Assembly (NCBI GenBank): GCA_007127255.1
Contig: SKZS01000011.1
Coordinates: forward strand, 1-8,966
Reading direction: 5' to 3'
DNA: 8,966 nucleotides
Origin: Syntrophomonadaceae bacterium
GTDB taxonomy: Bacteria > Bacillota > Dethiobacteria > DTU022
Part shown: positions 1 through 7,285 of the stretch, piece by piece
How the letters are laid out: each line of letters begins with the position of its first letter
Numbering within the stretch: position 1 is the stretch's first letter
Notes under the pieces: generated by a model
What the model was told of the DNA's origin: nothing
Seen by the model: the letters and a program-made list of their open reading frames with translations, nothing else
Databases searched by the model: none
Translations under genes and position numbers: made by a program

Positions 1-107
1 AGACAATAGGTCATAGCCGCTGTCAACGTCGTCTTGCCGTGGTCCACGTGACCAATCGTCCCTACATTAACGTGCGGTTTTGTTCGTTCAAACTTTTGCT
101 TAGCCAA
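1..107 (-). CDS. tuf: Elongation factor Tu, N-terminal 35 codons (runs off the left edge)
   Basis: EF-Tu is the cytoplasmic GTPase that delivers aminoacyl-tRNA to the ribosomal A site. The readable protein begins (M)AKQKFERTKPHVNVGTIG and continues into GHVDHGKT, the EF-Tu P-loop (G1 motif) that binds the GTP phosphates. This start matches the usual EF-Tu N terminus residue for residue. The start codon is TTG at 107-105: the codon directly upstream in frame is a TAG stop (110-108), and the next in-frame ATG lies beyond the P-loop, so no ATG start is possible. A GGAGGTG ribosome binding site lies at 121-115. It follows fusA by 19 bases and is probably co-transcribed and translated close behind it. 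The last readable residues (AAMTYC) differ slightly from the common AAIT- form. The rest of the gene, with the other GTPase motifs, lies outside the window. Confidence 0.97.
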   Translation of the reverse strand, partial: MAKQKFERTKPHVNVGTIGHVDHGKTTLTAAMTYC

Positions 108-114
108 CTAAATG

Positions 115-121
115 CACCTCC
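115..121 (-). promoter_or_regulatory. Ribosome binding site of tuf
   Basis: GGAGGTG reads on the minus strand with a 7-base spacer to the TTG at 107. It is nearly a perfect complement of the 16S rRNA 3' end and supports TTG as the start. It sits within the 19-base fusA-tuf gap. Confidence 0.85.
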
Positions 122-126
122 AACAA

Positions 127-2205
127 TTAATAAGCAACACTTTGAGTAATTATTTTCGTAGCAATGCTCTCTGGAACTACTTCATAGCGATAAAATTCCA
201 TGTTATAGACACCACGTCCCTGGGTATGGGAGCGAAGTTCGGTCATGTAGCCGAAAATTTCGGACAAGGGGACAACTCCCCTCACTACCTGAAGGCCGCT
301 TCTCTGCTCTGTGCCGAGAATGCGTCCGCGGCGACCGGTAAAGTCGCCAATTATCTCGCCCAAATATTCCTCGGGCGCTGATATTTCTATCTTCATCACC
401 GGCTCTAAAAGAACCGGTTTTGCCTTCGAAAGCGCTGTTTTGAAAGCCTTGGAACCGGCTATACGAAAAGCCAGTTCGGAAGAATCGACCTCGTGAAAAG
501 AACCGTCTTTTAAGACAACCTTAACATCAACAACAGGGTAGCCGGCTAAAACCCCGTTCAGAGCTGCCTCTTTCATACCGCTCTCAACCGCGGGAATAAA
601 TTCCTTCGGAATAGCGCCGCCGACAATTTTATCCTCAAAAACAAAACCACCGCCAGATTCAAGAGCGGCAAGATCAATTACCACATGTCCATATTGACCA
701 CGCCCACCTGACTGACGAACAAAACGTCCTTCTGCAGTAGTTTCGTTGACGATAGTTTCCTTGTAAGCTACCTGCGGCCGACCAACATTTGCCTGCACCT
801 TAAACTCACGCAGAAGACGGTCAGTAATAATTTCGAGATGAAGTTCACCCATACCCGAAATAATTGTTTGTCCTGTTTCCTGATCGGTATGAATTAGAAA
901 GGTGGGATCCTCTTCAGACAACTGCTGCATCGAAACTGCCATTTTTTCCTGGTCAGCCTTCGTCTTCGGCTCAATGGCCACTGAAATAACCGGCTCGGGA
1001 AACTGGATATTCTCAAGGATTATTGGGTTGTTCATTGCGCACAGCGTTTCACCTGTCCCGATTTCTTTCGGTCCGATTAATCCAACAATATCACCGGTTG
1101 TAGCCTGTTCTATTTCTTCCCGGAAGTTAGCATGCATCCGGATTAATCTTCCAATACGCTGTTTCTTCTGGCGGGTTGCGTTAAGCAGGGTTGTCCCTTT
1201 TTTCAGAGTCCCCGAATAAACGCGGGCAAAAGCAAGTTTCCCAACAAAAGGATCGACCATGATCTTAAAGACCAGGGCTGCGAAAGGCGCATCATTTGCG
1301 GGAAGACGAAAGTCCTCTTCACCACTGTCGGGGTTATAACCCTTAACTGCTCCAACCTCAACTGGAGAAGGAAGCAGGTGAACAACAGCATCTAGTAATA
1401 ACTGCACACCTTTGTTCTTGTATGAAGATCCACATAACACAGGAACCAGGTTGTGATGAATGGTCGCTTTACGCAAAGCCCGGTAACACTCATCGACTGT
1501 TATTTCCTCATTGTTAAAGTACTTCTCCATCAGATCGTCATCATACTCGGCAACTGTTTCCAGTATTTTCTCCCTGTAGTCAGCAACCTTCTCTTGCATT
1601 TCTTCGGGAATGTCGGTTTCTGAACTGCGGGTTCCAAGATCATCTTCATATTTAATTGCTTTACCGGTAATAAGATCAATTATACCGTTAAAGTCAGCTT
1701 CTTCGCCAATAGGCAGTTGAATCGGAAGGACATGAGCATGGAGTTTATCTTTTAACTGATCTATAACATTGAAGTAATTTGCGCCGACTGTATCCATTTT
1801 ATTAATATAAGCCAGTCGGGGAACATGGTAGCGATCGGCCTGTCGCCAGACTGTTTCTGACTGCGGCTCTACCCCGCCTTTAGCACAAAATACAGCAACC
1901 ACTCCATCCAAGACACGAAGTGAACGCTCTACCTCTACGGTAAAGTCCACGTGTCCGGGCGTATCGATAATATTAATAAGGCAATCTTTCCATTTACAGG
2001 TTGTGGCTGCGGAAGTTATAGTTATACCACGCTCTTGTTCCTGGGCCATCCAATCCATAGTTGCAGTGCCATCATGAACTTCACCAAGCTTGTGTAAGCG
2101 TCCTGAATAAAACAGGATTCTCTCGGTAGTTGTTGTCTTGCCGGCATCAATATGGGCAGCAATGCCTATGTTTCTAATTTTTCCTAATTCTGCTTCCTTG
2201 CTCAT
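127..2205 (-). CDS. fusA: Elongation factor G (ribosomal translocase GTPase)
   Basis: EF-G is a cytoplasmic GTPase that moves tRNA and mRNA through the ribosome after peptide transfer and, with RRF, helps split ribosomes. The 692-residue length is normal. The GTPase domain carries AHIDAGKT (17-24, P-loop), RGITIT (59-64, switch I), DTPGH (81-85) and NKMD (135-138). Domain II spans about 290-405, domain III about 406-482 with SGMGELHLE (450-458), domain IV about 483-605 with the tip loops SGGRGQYGH (499-507) and HEVDSSE (571-577), and domain V follows. ATG at 2205 is preceded by AAAGGAGG at 2219-2212, 6 bases away. Some stretches depart from the usual EF-G sequence: DFTGRRGRILG in domain V (621-631), Thr after NKMD, and FCAKGGVEPQ (106-115). 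No catalytic motif is lost. Its place between rpsG and tuf supports the main EF-G rather than a paralog. Confidence 0.98.
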   Translation of the reverse strand: MSKEAELGKIRNIGIAAHIDAGKTTTTERILFYSGRLHKLGEVHDGTATMDWMAQEQERGITITSAATTCKWKDCLINIIDTPGHVDFTVEVERSLRVLDGVVAVFCAKGGVEPQSETVWRQADRYHVPRLAYINKMDTVGANYFNVIDQLKDKLHAHVLPIQLPIGEEADFNGIIDLITGKAIKYEDDLGTRSSETDIPEEMQEKVADYREKILETVAEYDDDLMEKYFNNEEITVDECYRALRKATIHHNLVPVLCGSSYKNKGVQLLLDAVVHLLPSPVEVGAVKGYNPDSGEEDFRLPANDAPFAALVFKIMVDPFVGKLAFARVYSGTLKKGTTLLNATRQKKQRIGRLIRMHANFREEIEQATTGDIVGLIGPKEIGTGETLCAMNNPIILENIQFPEPVISVAIEPKTKADQEKMAVSMQQLSEEDPTFLIHTDQETGQTIISGMGELHLEIITDRLLREFKVQANVGRPQVAYKETIVNETTAEGRFVRQSGGRGQYGHVVIDLAALESGGGFVFEDKIVGGAIPKEFIPAVESGMKEAALNGVLAGYPVVDVKVVLKDGSFHEVDSSELAFRIAGSKAFKTALSKAKPVLLEPVMKIEISAPEEYLGEIIGDFTGRRGRILGTEQRSGLQVVRGVVPLSEIFGYMTELRSHTQGRGVYNMEFYRYEVVPESIATKIITQSVAY

Positions 2206-2327
2206 CTTATCCCTCCTTTCTAATGCAGAGGCCGCTGACCAGCATACCGGTCACCCGGGTAGAACAAACTAAATTTAAACTGAACGGCCTTTGCGATATA
2301 AAATTCTCATTAAACTAATATTAATTG
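2206..2327 (-). other. rpsG-fusA intercistronic region with nested inverted repeats
   Basis: This 122-base stretch has no gene and is the longest gap in the window. Read on the minus strand, AGGCCG (2290-2285) is matched by CGGCCT (2234-2229), a perfect 6-base inverted repeat. Inside it, TGACC (2240-2236) and GGTCA (2253-2249) form a 5-base stem with an 8-base loop. The half next to rpsG is AT-rich and the half next to fusA GC-rich, and the fusA ribosome binding site lies just past the outer arm. No U-run follows the stems, so this does not look like an intrinsic terminator, and I found no good promoter. A translational control element or mRNA processing site is possible but is inference only. 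Confidence 0.3.
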
Positions 2328-2798
2328 TTACCAGCGGTAATGGGCAAAAGCTTTATTGGCTTCAGCCATTTTATGGGTATCTTCTTTCTTCTTAATAGAA
2401 CCACCGGTATTATTGGCAGCATCCATCAATTCTCCGGCCAGGCGCTGGGCCATCGTTTTCTCTCCACGATTGCGGGCAAAACCAATTACCCAACGGATTG
2501 CCAGGATATTTTTACGATGTGAACTCACTTCCACCGGCACCTGGTATGTCGCTCCACCAACACGCCGGGGTTTGACTTCCAGGACAGGAGCCACATTACG
2601 CATTGCTGTTTCAAATACTTCATGCGGTTCATTTCCGCTTTTTTCGCGGATTATATCGAAAGCATCATATATAATTTCCTGGGCTGATCCCCTTTGTCCA
2701 TCGTACATTAACTTGTTTATAAACCGGGTCACCAACTTGCTGTTGTAAACCGGGTCTGCTAGTATTTCCCTTTTTGAAACAGGGCCTTTACGAGGCAT
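2328..2798 (-). CDS. rpsG: 30S ribosomal protein S7
   Basis: S7 is a primary binder of the 3' major domain of 16S rRNA. It starts assembly of the 30S head and lies near the E site. The 156-residue length is standard. The start MPRKGPVSKREILADPVY, the central KPRRVGGATYQVPVEV (76-91), and the helices around RWVIGFARNR (102-111) and KKKEDTHKMAEANKAFAHYRW (136-156) are family hallmarks. ATG is at 2798, with GAGGAG at 2817-2812 upstream at a rather long 13-base spacing. The gene follows rpsL by 28 bases. In E. coli, S7 represses its own operon by binding a roughly 100-base rpsL-rpsG spacer; the 28-base gap here leaves no room for that element, so any feedback by S7 must act elsewhere. Confidence 0.98.
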   Translation of the reverse strand: MPRKGPVSKREILADPVYNSKLVTRFINKLMYDGQRGSAQEIIYDAFDIIREKSGNEPHEVFETAMRNVAPVLEVKPRRVGGATYQVPVEVSSHRKNILAIRWVIGFARNRGEKTMAQRLAGELMDAANNTGGSIKKKEDTHKMAEANKAFAHYRW

Positions 2799-2826
2799 CT
2801 TATATCATCCACTCCTCACGTTTTTA

Positions 2827-3201
2827 CTATACTTTCGGCTTCTTAGTGCCGTATTTTGAGCGCCCCTGGGCCCGGTTTTCAACACCGGCTGCATCCAGTG
2901 CTCCCCTGACCAGGTGATAGCGCACTCCGGGCAAGTCCTTAACCCGGCCGCCCCTGACCAAAACAACTGAGTGCTCTTGCAGGTTATGCCCAATACCGGG
3001 AATGTAAGCGGTAGCTTCAATTCCATTTGTCAGACGAACCCTGGCAATTTTACGCAAGGCTGAGTTTGGCTTTTTCGGCGTTGTTGTCGAAACACGGATA
3101 CAGACGCCTCTTTTTTGCGGTGAACGATCCAATGCCGGGGCAGATGACTTATGGGTCACTTGCTTGCGGCCTTTACGAACCAATTGGTTAATTGTCGGCA
3201 T
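2827..3201 (-). CDS. rpsL: 30S ribosomal protein S12
   Basis: S12 sits at the decoding centre of the 30S subunit, where it helps check codon-anticodon pairing and is the classic site of streptomycin-resistance mutations. The 124-residue length is normal. The conserved blocks TTTPKKPNSALRK (39-51) and GGRVKDLPGVRYH (84-96) are intact. Lys43 and Lys88 (counting Met) are both wild type, so the sequence predicts no S12-based streptomycin resistance. Asp89 is the residue that RimO methylthiolates in E. coli. ATG at 3201 follows a very strong AAGGAGGTG site (3215-3207). The gap from the L7Ae-family gene is only 15 bases and is mostly this ribosome binding site, so the two genes are surely in one transcript. 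Confidence 0.98.
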   Translation of the reverse strand: MPTINQLVRKGRKQVTHKSSAPALDRSPQKRGVCIRVSTTTPKKPNSALRKIARVRLTNGIEATAYIPGIGHNLQEHSVVLVRGGRVKDLPGVRYHLVRGALDAAGVENRAQGRSKYGTKKPKV

Positions 3202-3216
3202 TAGTCCACCTCCTTC

Positions 3217-3462
3217 TTATTCTTTAATAGCAGCAGTTGCTGCTTTTACCTTTATGCCGCATAATTTTCCGAGCTGCTGCATCGATTCGACATAATGTGG
3301 CTCAATATTTTTCTCTTCACATAAAGTAACTACCGGACTGATAACTTTTTCTTCCGCGTCCCTGGCAATAAAAACCTTATGAACTTCACCATTTTCAATA
3401 GCTTTTATCGTCTGTTTTGTCCCGACTACTTTGTTTCGGGAATTGTTTATTAAATCATCCAA
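3217..3462 (-). CDS. Ribosomal protein L7Ae-family RNA-binding protein (YbxF-like)
   Basis: An 81-residue single-domain protein of the L7Ae/L30e/Gadd45 family, like Bacillus YbxF, encoded at the usual Bacillota position between rpoC and rpsL. Family signatures are VVGTKQTIKAI (12-22), VFIARDAEEKV (30-40), the hydrophobic strand around residues 42-48, and LGKLCGIKVKAA (64-75). Members bind kink-turn RNA; the cellular target here is unknown. The TTG at 3462 fits the family length. The only nearby ATG (3458) is out of frame and meets a stop at its third codon. The AGGTG ribosome binding site (3477-3473) lies inside a small hairpin. It is the first gene after the internal promoter and sits 15 bases before rpsL. 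It is not one of the standard bacterial ribosomal proteins despite the family name. Confidence 0.93.
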   Translation of the reverse strand: MDDLINNSRNKVVGTKQTIKAIENGEVHKVFIARDAEEKVISPVVTLCEEKNIEPHYVESMQQLGKLCGIKVKAATAAIKE

Positions 3463-3463
3463 T

Positions 3464-3480
3464 GGAAAGGCACACCTTCC
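3464..3480 (-). promoter_or_regulatory. Hairpin covering the L7Ae-family ribosome binding site
   Basis: On the minus strand GGAAGG (3480-3475) and CCTTTCC (3470-3464) pair into a six-base-pair stem with one bulged U and a TGTG loop. The left arm and loop contain the GGAAGGTG Shine-Dalgarno sequence, and the TTG start is two bases past the right arm. The folded form would hide the ribosome binding site and reduce initiation. The base complementarity is visible; the regulatory role is inferred. Confidence 0.45.
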
Positions 3481-3522
3481 TTATATAAACCTCTCCCGGA
3501 ATCTTAGTTGAGGCACCATAAG

Positions 3523-3551
3523 AGTTTAACACCGTACAGCACCCTTGTCAA
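3523..3551 (-). promoter_or_regulatory. Sigma-A-type promoter before the L7Ae-family-rpsL-rpsG-fusA-tuf genes
   Basis: A perfect -35 hexamer TTGACA (3551-3546) is followed by exactly 17 bases and the -10 hexamer TAAACT (3528-3523), which matches TATAAT at four positions including the key A2 and T6. A TG directly before the -10 (TGT-TAAACT) forms an extended -10 element. A short T-run lies just upstream of the -35. Transcription should begin near 3516, giving a leader of about 54 bases before the TTG at 3462. It lies in the 103-base rpoC to L7Ae-family gap, where no terminator is seen, so it would supplement read-through from rpoBC. Confidence 0.78.
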
Positions 3552-3565
3552 TAAAAACATTCGGG

Positions 3566-6500
3566 TTAATCCTCAAACATTTCCGGATCTTCTTCAATTC
3601 TTTCCGGCCGCTGATCACCGGTCGATACGATCGCGGTCTCTTCGGTATCGAGGTTAAGATCAGCTTCCGGCTTCTTTTCTTTCTCCGGTTCCTGCTCCAG
3701 ACCCAGCGGGTGGACTTCGATATTACGATACCGGGTCATCCCCGTCCCGGCCGGGATCAGTTTTCCGATAATTACGTTCTCTTTAAGACCTAAAAGCTGA
3801 TCCTGGCGACCCTTGATTGAAGCTTCAGTCAGAACACGTGTAGTTTCCTGGAATGAAGCTGCAGAGAGAAACGATTCGGTAGCCAGTGAGGTTTTTGTTA
3901 TGCCAAGCAGGAGGGCACGGGCTATGGCTGGTTGACCGCCTTCTTCAACCACTGCGTTATTGAGGCCTTCAAAAACATAACTGTCAAGCATGCCGCCGGG
4001 AAGAAGCTCTGTATCACCGGGATCTTCAACCTTGACCTTCTTGAGCATCTGGCGAACAATAATTTCGATGTGTTTGTCGCTAATATCGACACCCTGCATT
4101 TTATAAACCCATTGGACCTCTTTGAGCAGGTAGAGCTGAACCCCGCGCACGCCTTTCACTTTAAGCAGTTCATGAGGGTTGATTGAACCTTCGGTCAGCT
4201 CATCCCCGGCATTTACAGTCGCCCCATTGTCTGTCTTAATCCTTGCACCGTACGGAATGAGATAAACCCTGGATTCACCGTGTTCAGAACTTAGCCTGAT
4301 CTCGCGTTTATACCTTGTCTCAATAACTTCAACTTCGCCTGCAATTTCAGCAATGATGGACTGGCCTTTCGGTTTACGGGCTTCGAAAAGTTCTTCTACC
4401 CTGGGAAGGCCCTGGGTGATATCGTCACCGGCCACACCCCCGGTGTGGAAGGTCCGCATTGTTAACTGGGTACCGGGTTCTCCAATCGATTGGGCGGCTA
4501 TGATACCTACTGCTTCACCGACATCGACAATTTTTCCGCTGGCCAGATCGCGACCGTAGCACTTAACACAAACACCATGACGCGTTTTGCATGTAAGCAC
4601 GGAACGGAACCGAACTTCACTTATGTCTAACCCGGCTATCTGCTCGGCCATCTCTTCTGTAATCAGGGTGTTGGCTTCGATTAATACTTCTCCCGATTCG
4701 GGATGATAAACCTGTTCCATCGTATATCGACCGATGAGCCTGCTAACGGCATCTTCCAGGGTTTCTTCGTTATCCAGAAATTCGCTTAACCCTATGGCCT
4801 GACCGGTGCCACAATCATCTTCACGAACAATAACATCCTGAACCACGTCAACCAGTCTGCGTGTGAGATAACCCGAATCAGCAGTTTTTAAAGCTGTATC
4901 AGCAAGTCCTTTGCGGGCCCCATGAGTTGAAATAAAATATTCGAGAACAGTTAACCCTTCACGGAAGTTAGCCTTGATCGGAATATCGATAATCCTTCCG
5001 GCCGGGTCGGCCATTAAACCGCGCATCCCTGCCAGCTGCGTAATCTGCGATTCGTTACCGCGAGCTCCGGAGTGAGCCATCATATAAATTGGGTTAAGCT
5101 CATCCAGGCCATTCATCAGGGAAGCCGTTACATCTTCCTTGGCCTTGCCCCAGACTTCAATAACCCTATCGTAGCGCTCTTTTTCGGTAATTAAACCGTG
5201 GGCATACTGATCTTCGGTAGCTTCAACTTTTTCTTCGGCCAAAGTGAGAATTTCTTGTTTTTCCGGTGGAATTATTATATCGCTGACCGCAACAGTAATT
5301 CCAGCCCGCGTAGCATAATGGAAGCCCAGTTTCTTAACATTATCAAGAATTTCTGCTGTGCGGGTATTACCATACAAGCGATAACAACGGGCTATAAGTT
5401 CAGCCAGAAAATCCTTCTTAATGGCCCTGTTACGCGGAAGCTTTTTAAGAAACTTTTTCGGCTCGAAATTCTTTAAGGGCACGAAACTTTCTTCGGGTAA
5501 AAAGTTAACAAAATCGGCATTATTAATATAGGTAAAGTCTTTGGGAAACACATCGTTAAAAATCAGTTTGCCGACAGTGGTTAACAGGTATTTTTTGCGA
5601 CGGGCGAAATCGCGACCTTTGAAACCTGAAGCACGAATAAATATACGCGCATGCAGATCAATGTTGCCCAGATCGTAAGCGATAATTGCCTCGTCTGTAT
5701 TTGGAAATACTTTTCCTTCTCCCTTTGACCCGTCTTTTTCAAGGGTCAGGTAGTAGCACCCGAGAACCATATCCTGGGTCGGAGTAGTTACGGGGCGCCC
5801 CTCCTTGGGGTTAAGAATATTGTGAGCTGAAAGCATGAGCAGGCGCGATTCCGCCTGTGCTTCTGCCGACAGCGGCACGTGTACAGCCATCTGGTCGCCG
5901 TCGAAGTCGGCATTGTAAGCAGCACATACCAGCGGGTGAATCTGTATGGCACGTCCTTCTACCAGCACCGGTTCGAAAGCCTGAATGCCGAGGCGGTGCA
6001 GGGTCGGAGCGCGGTTCAAAAGGACAGGATGATCCCTGATCACTTCTTCAAGCACATCCCAGACTTCGGGACGTACTTTTTCAACCATCCGCTTGGCGCT
6101 CTTAATATTATGGGCGAGACCACCGCTTACCAGGCGCTTCATCACAAATGGTTTAAACAGCTCGAGCGCCATTTCCTTGGGCAGACCGCACTGGTATAGT
6201 TTTAGATCCGGACCAACAACTATTACAGATCGGCCCGAATAGTCTACTCGCTTGCCGAGAAGATTCTGGCGAAAACGCCCCTGTTTTCCTTTAAGCATAT
6301 CACTTAAGGACTTTAACGGCCGGTTACCGGGGCCGGTTACCGGTCGTCCACGACGACCATTGTCTATTAAGGCGTCAACTGCTTCCTGCAGCATCCGCTT
6401 TTCATTGCGGACAATGATATCCGGAGCACCCAGGTCAAGTAGGCGCTTCAAACGATTGTTACGGTTTATAACTCTCCTGTAAAGGTCGTTTAAGTCAGAG

Positions 6501-7270
6501 GTGGCAAACCTGCCCCCGTCTAACTGGACCATTGGGCGCAGGTCCGGCGGAATTACGGGTATGCCATCCAGGATCATCCACGAAGGATCGTTGCCCGACT
6601 GCCGGAATGCTTCGACCACTTCCAGGCGGCGGATTGCCCGCACTTTTTTCTGACCGCTGGATACAGCCAATTCTTCGCGCAGCTCGGTGGCAATTTCATC
6701 CAGGTCAAGCGATGCAAGCAGCTTTTTGATCGCTTCGGCACCCATTTCAGCCTTAAACCCTTTATTTGATTTAAAAAGAGCCTGGTACTTTTCAAAATAC
6801 TCGCGGTATTCCACTTCAGTTAAAAGCTGTTTATCACTAAGATAAGTTTCGCCGGGATCTATTACCACATAAGCGGCAAAGTAAAGCACTTTTTCCAGGT
6901 TACGCGGTGACATGTCGAGCAGTAAACCCATCCGGCTGGGAATTCCTTTAAAATACCAAATGTGCGAAACCGGGGCAGCGAGTTCAATGTGCCCCATTCT
7001 TTCGCGCCGCACCTTGGCCCTTGTTACTTCAACCCCGCAGCGGTCGCAAACAATCCCACGATAGCGAACACGCTTGTATTTTCCGCAGTGACATTCCCAG
7101 TCTTTTTGCGGACCAAATATCTTCTCACAGAAGAGGCCTTCACGTTCCGGTTTCAGAGTGCGGTAGTTAATGGTTTCCGGCTTCTTTACCTCGCCTCGCG
7201 ACCAGGCCCTGATCTTCTCAGATGATGCCAAACCGATTTTCAGGGCATCGAAATTATTTACATCCAACAA
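3566..7270 (-). CDS. rpoC: DNA-directed RNA polymerase subunit beta'
   Basis: Beta' is the largest core RNA polymerase subunit; it holds the catalytic magnesium, the clamp, the bridge helix and the trigger loop. From the TTG at 7270 it is 1234 residues. In that numbering: an N-terminal zinc ribbon with Cys60, 62, 75 and 78; the active-site loop NADFDGDQM (453-461) with three magnesium-binding aspartates (455, 457, 459); a second zinc site at Cys820, 894, 901 and 904; the bridge helix near 768-800; and the trigger loop near 926-945 (QSIGEPGTQLTMRTFHTGG). The trigger loop has no large insertion, unlike gammaproteobacterial beta'. The frame stays open 7 codons further, to a TTG at 7291, but homologs begin (M)LDVNNF and the ribosome binding site lies inside that extension. 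The protein ends in a charged, probably disordered tail of about 45 residues. It follows rpoB by 39 bases. Confidence 0.98.
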   Translation of the reverse strand: MLDVNNFDALKIGLASSEKIRAWSRGEVKKPETINYRTLKPEREGLFCEKIFGPQKDWECHCGKYKRVRYRGIVCDRCGVEVTRAKVRRERMGHIELAAPVSHIWYFKGIPSRMGLLLDMSPRNLEKVLYFAAYVVIDPGETYLSDKQLLTEVEYREYFEKYQALFKSNKGFKAEMGAEAIKKLLASLDLDEIATELREELAVSSGQKKVRAIRRLEVVEAFRQSGNDPSWMILDGIPVIPPDLRPMVQLDGGRFATSDLNDLYRRVINRNNRLKRLLDLGAPDIIVRNEKRMLQEAVDALIDNGRRGRPVTGPGNRPLKSLSDMLKGKQGRFRQNLLGKRVDYSGRSVIVVGPDLKLYQCGLPKEMALELFKPFVMKRLVSGGLAHNIKSAKRMVEKVRPEVWDVLEEVIRDHPVLLNRAPTLHRLGIQAFEPVLVEGRAIQIHPLVCAAYNADFDGDQMAVHVPLSAEAQAESRLLMLSAHNILNPKEGRPVTTPTQDMVLGCYYLTLEKDGSKGEGKVFPNTDEAIIAYDLGNIDLHARIFIRASGFKGRDFARRKKYLLTTVGKLIFNDVFPKDFTYINNADFVNFLPEESFVPLKNFEPKKFLKKLPRNRAIKKDFLAELIARCYRLYGNTRTAEILDNVKKLGFHYATRAGITVAVSDIIIPPEKQEILTLAEEKVEATEDQYAHGLITEKERYDRVIEVWGKAKEDVTASLMNGLDELNPIYMMAHSGARGNESQITQLAGMRGLMADPAGRIIDIPIKANFREGLTVLEYFISTHGARKGLADTALKTADSGYLTRRLVDVVQDVIVREDDCGTGQAIGLSEFLDNEETLEDAVSRLIGRYTMEQVYHPESGEVLIEANTLITEEMAEQIAGLDISEVRFRSVLTCKTRHGVCVKCYGRDLASGKIVDVGEAVGIIAAQSIGEPGTQLTMRTFHTGGVAGDDITQGLPRVEELFEARKPKGQSIIAEIAGEVEVIETRYKREIRLSSEHGESRVYLIPYGARIKTDNGATVNAGDELTEGSINPHELLKVKGVRGVQLYLLKEVQWVYKMQGVDISDKHIEIIVRQMLKKVKVEDPGDTELLPGGMLDSYVFEGLNNAVVEEGGQPAIARALLLGITKTSLATESFLSAASFQETTRVLTEASIKGRQDQLLGLKENVIIGKLIPAGTGMTRYRNIEVHPLGLEQEPEKEKKPEADLNLDTEETAIVSTGDQRPERIEEDPEMFED

Positions 7271-7276
7271 AAAGAT

Positions 7277-7285
7277 CTCTCCTTT
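7277..7285 (-). promoter_or_regulatory. Ribosome binding site that sets the rpoC start
   Basis: AAAGGAGAG reads on the minus strand, with GGAG ending 8 bases before the TTG at 7270. If translation began at the upstream TTG (7291), this good site would lie within the coding sequence with no purpose, and the protein would carry seven residues (MAKGEIF) that RpoC homologs lack. The first residues would simply be the translated ribosome binding site. Confidence 0.8.

Noticed and set aside
112..381. Plus-strand open frames opposite fusA, rpsG, rpoC and rpoB (for example 112-381, 2356-2748, 8393-8719)
   Set aside because: They lie antisense to strongly conserved genes, have no recognisable protein motifs, and are explained by codon composition of the true genes.
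2229..2290. Inverted repeats after rpsG as an intrinsic terminator
   Set aside because: No run of U follows the stems, the arms are short or far apart, and fusA follows directly in the same direction.
2285..2325. Possible promoter TTAATA - 18 bases - TATATC in the rpsG-fusA gap
   Set aside because: Both hexamers match consensus at only four positions and the region is AT-rich, so chance matches are expected; TTGTTC and TATGCT nearby are 15 bases apart and equally weak.
2805..3026. 73-codon minus-strand frame overlapping rpsL
   Set aside because: It is an out-of-frame shadow within the conserved S12 coding sequence and lacks its own ribosome binding site.
3482..3510. TATATA at 3487-3482 as a second -10 element before the L7Ae-family gene
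   Set aside because: No acceptable -35 hexamer lies 16-18 bases upstream (CAACTA at 3510-3505), and a start here would leave too short a leader before the ribosome binding site.
3974..3985. TTGACA on the minus strand inside rpoC as an internal promoter
   Set aside because: The sequence 17 bases downstream (CTCAAT) is a poor -10 element and the site lies within conserved coding sequence.
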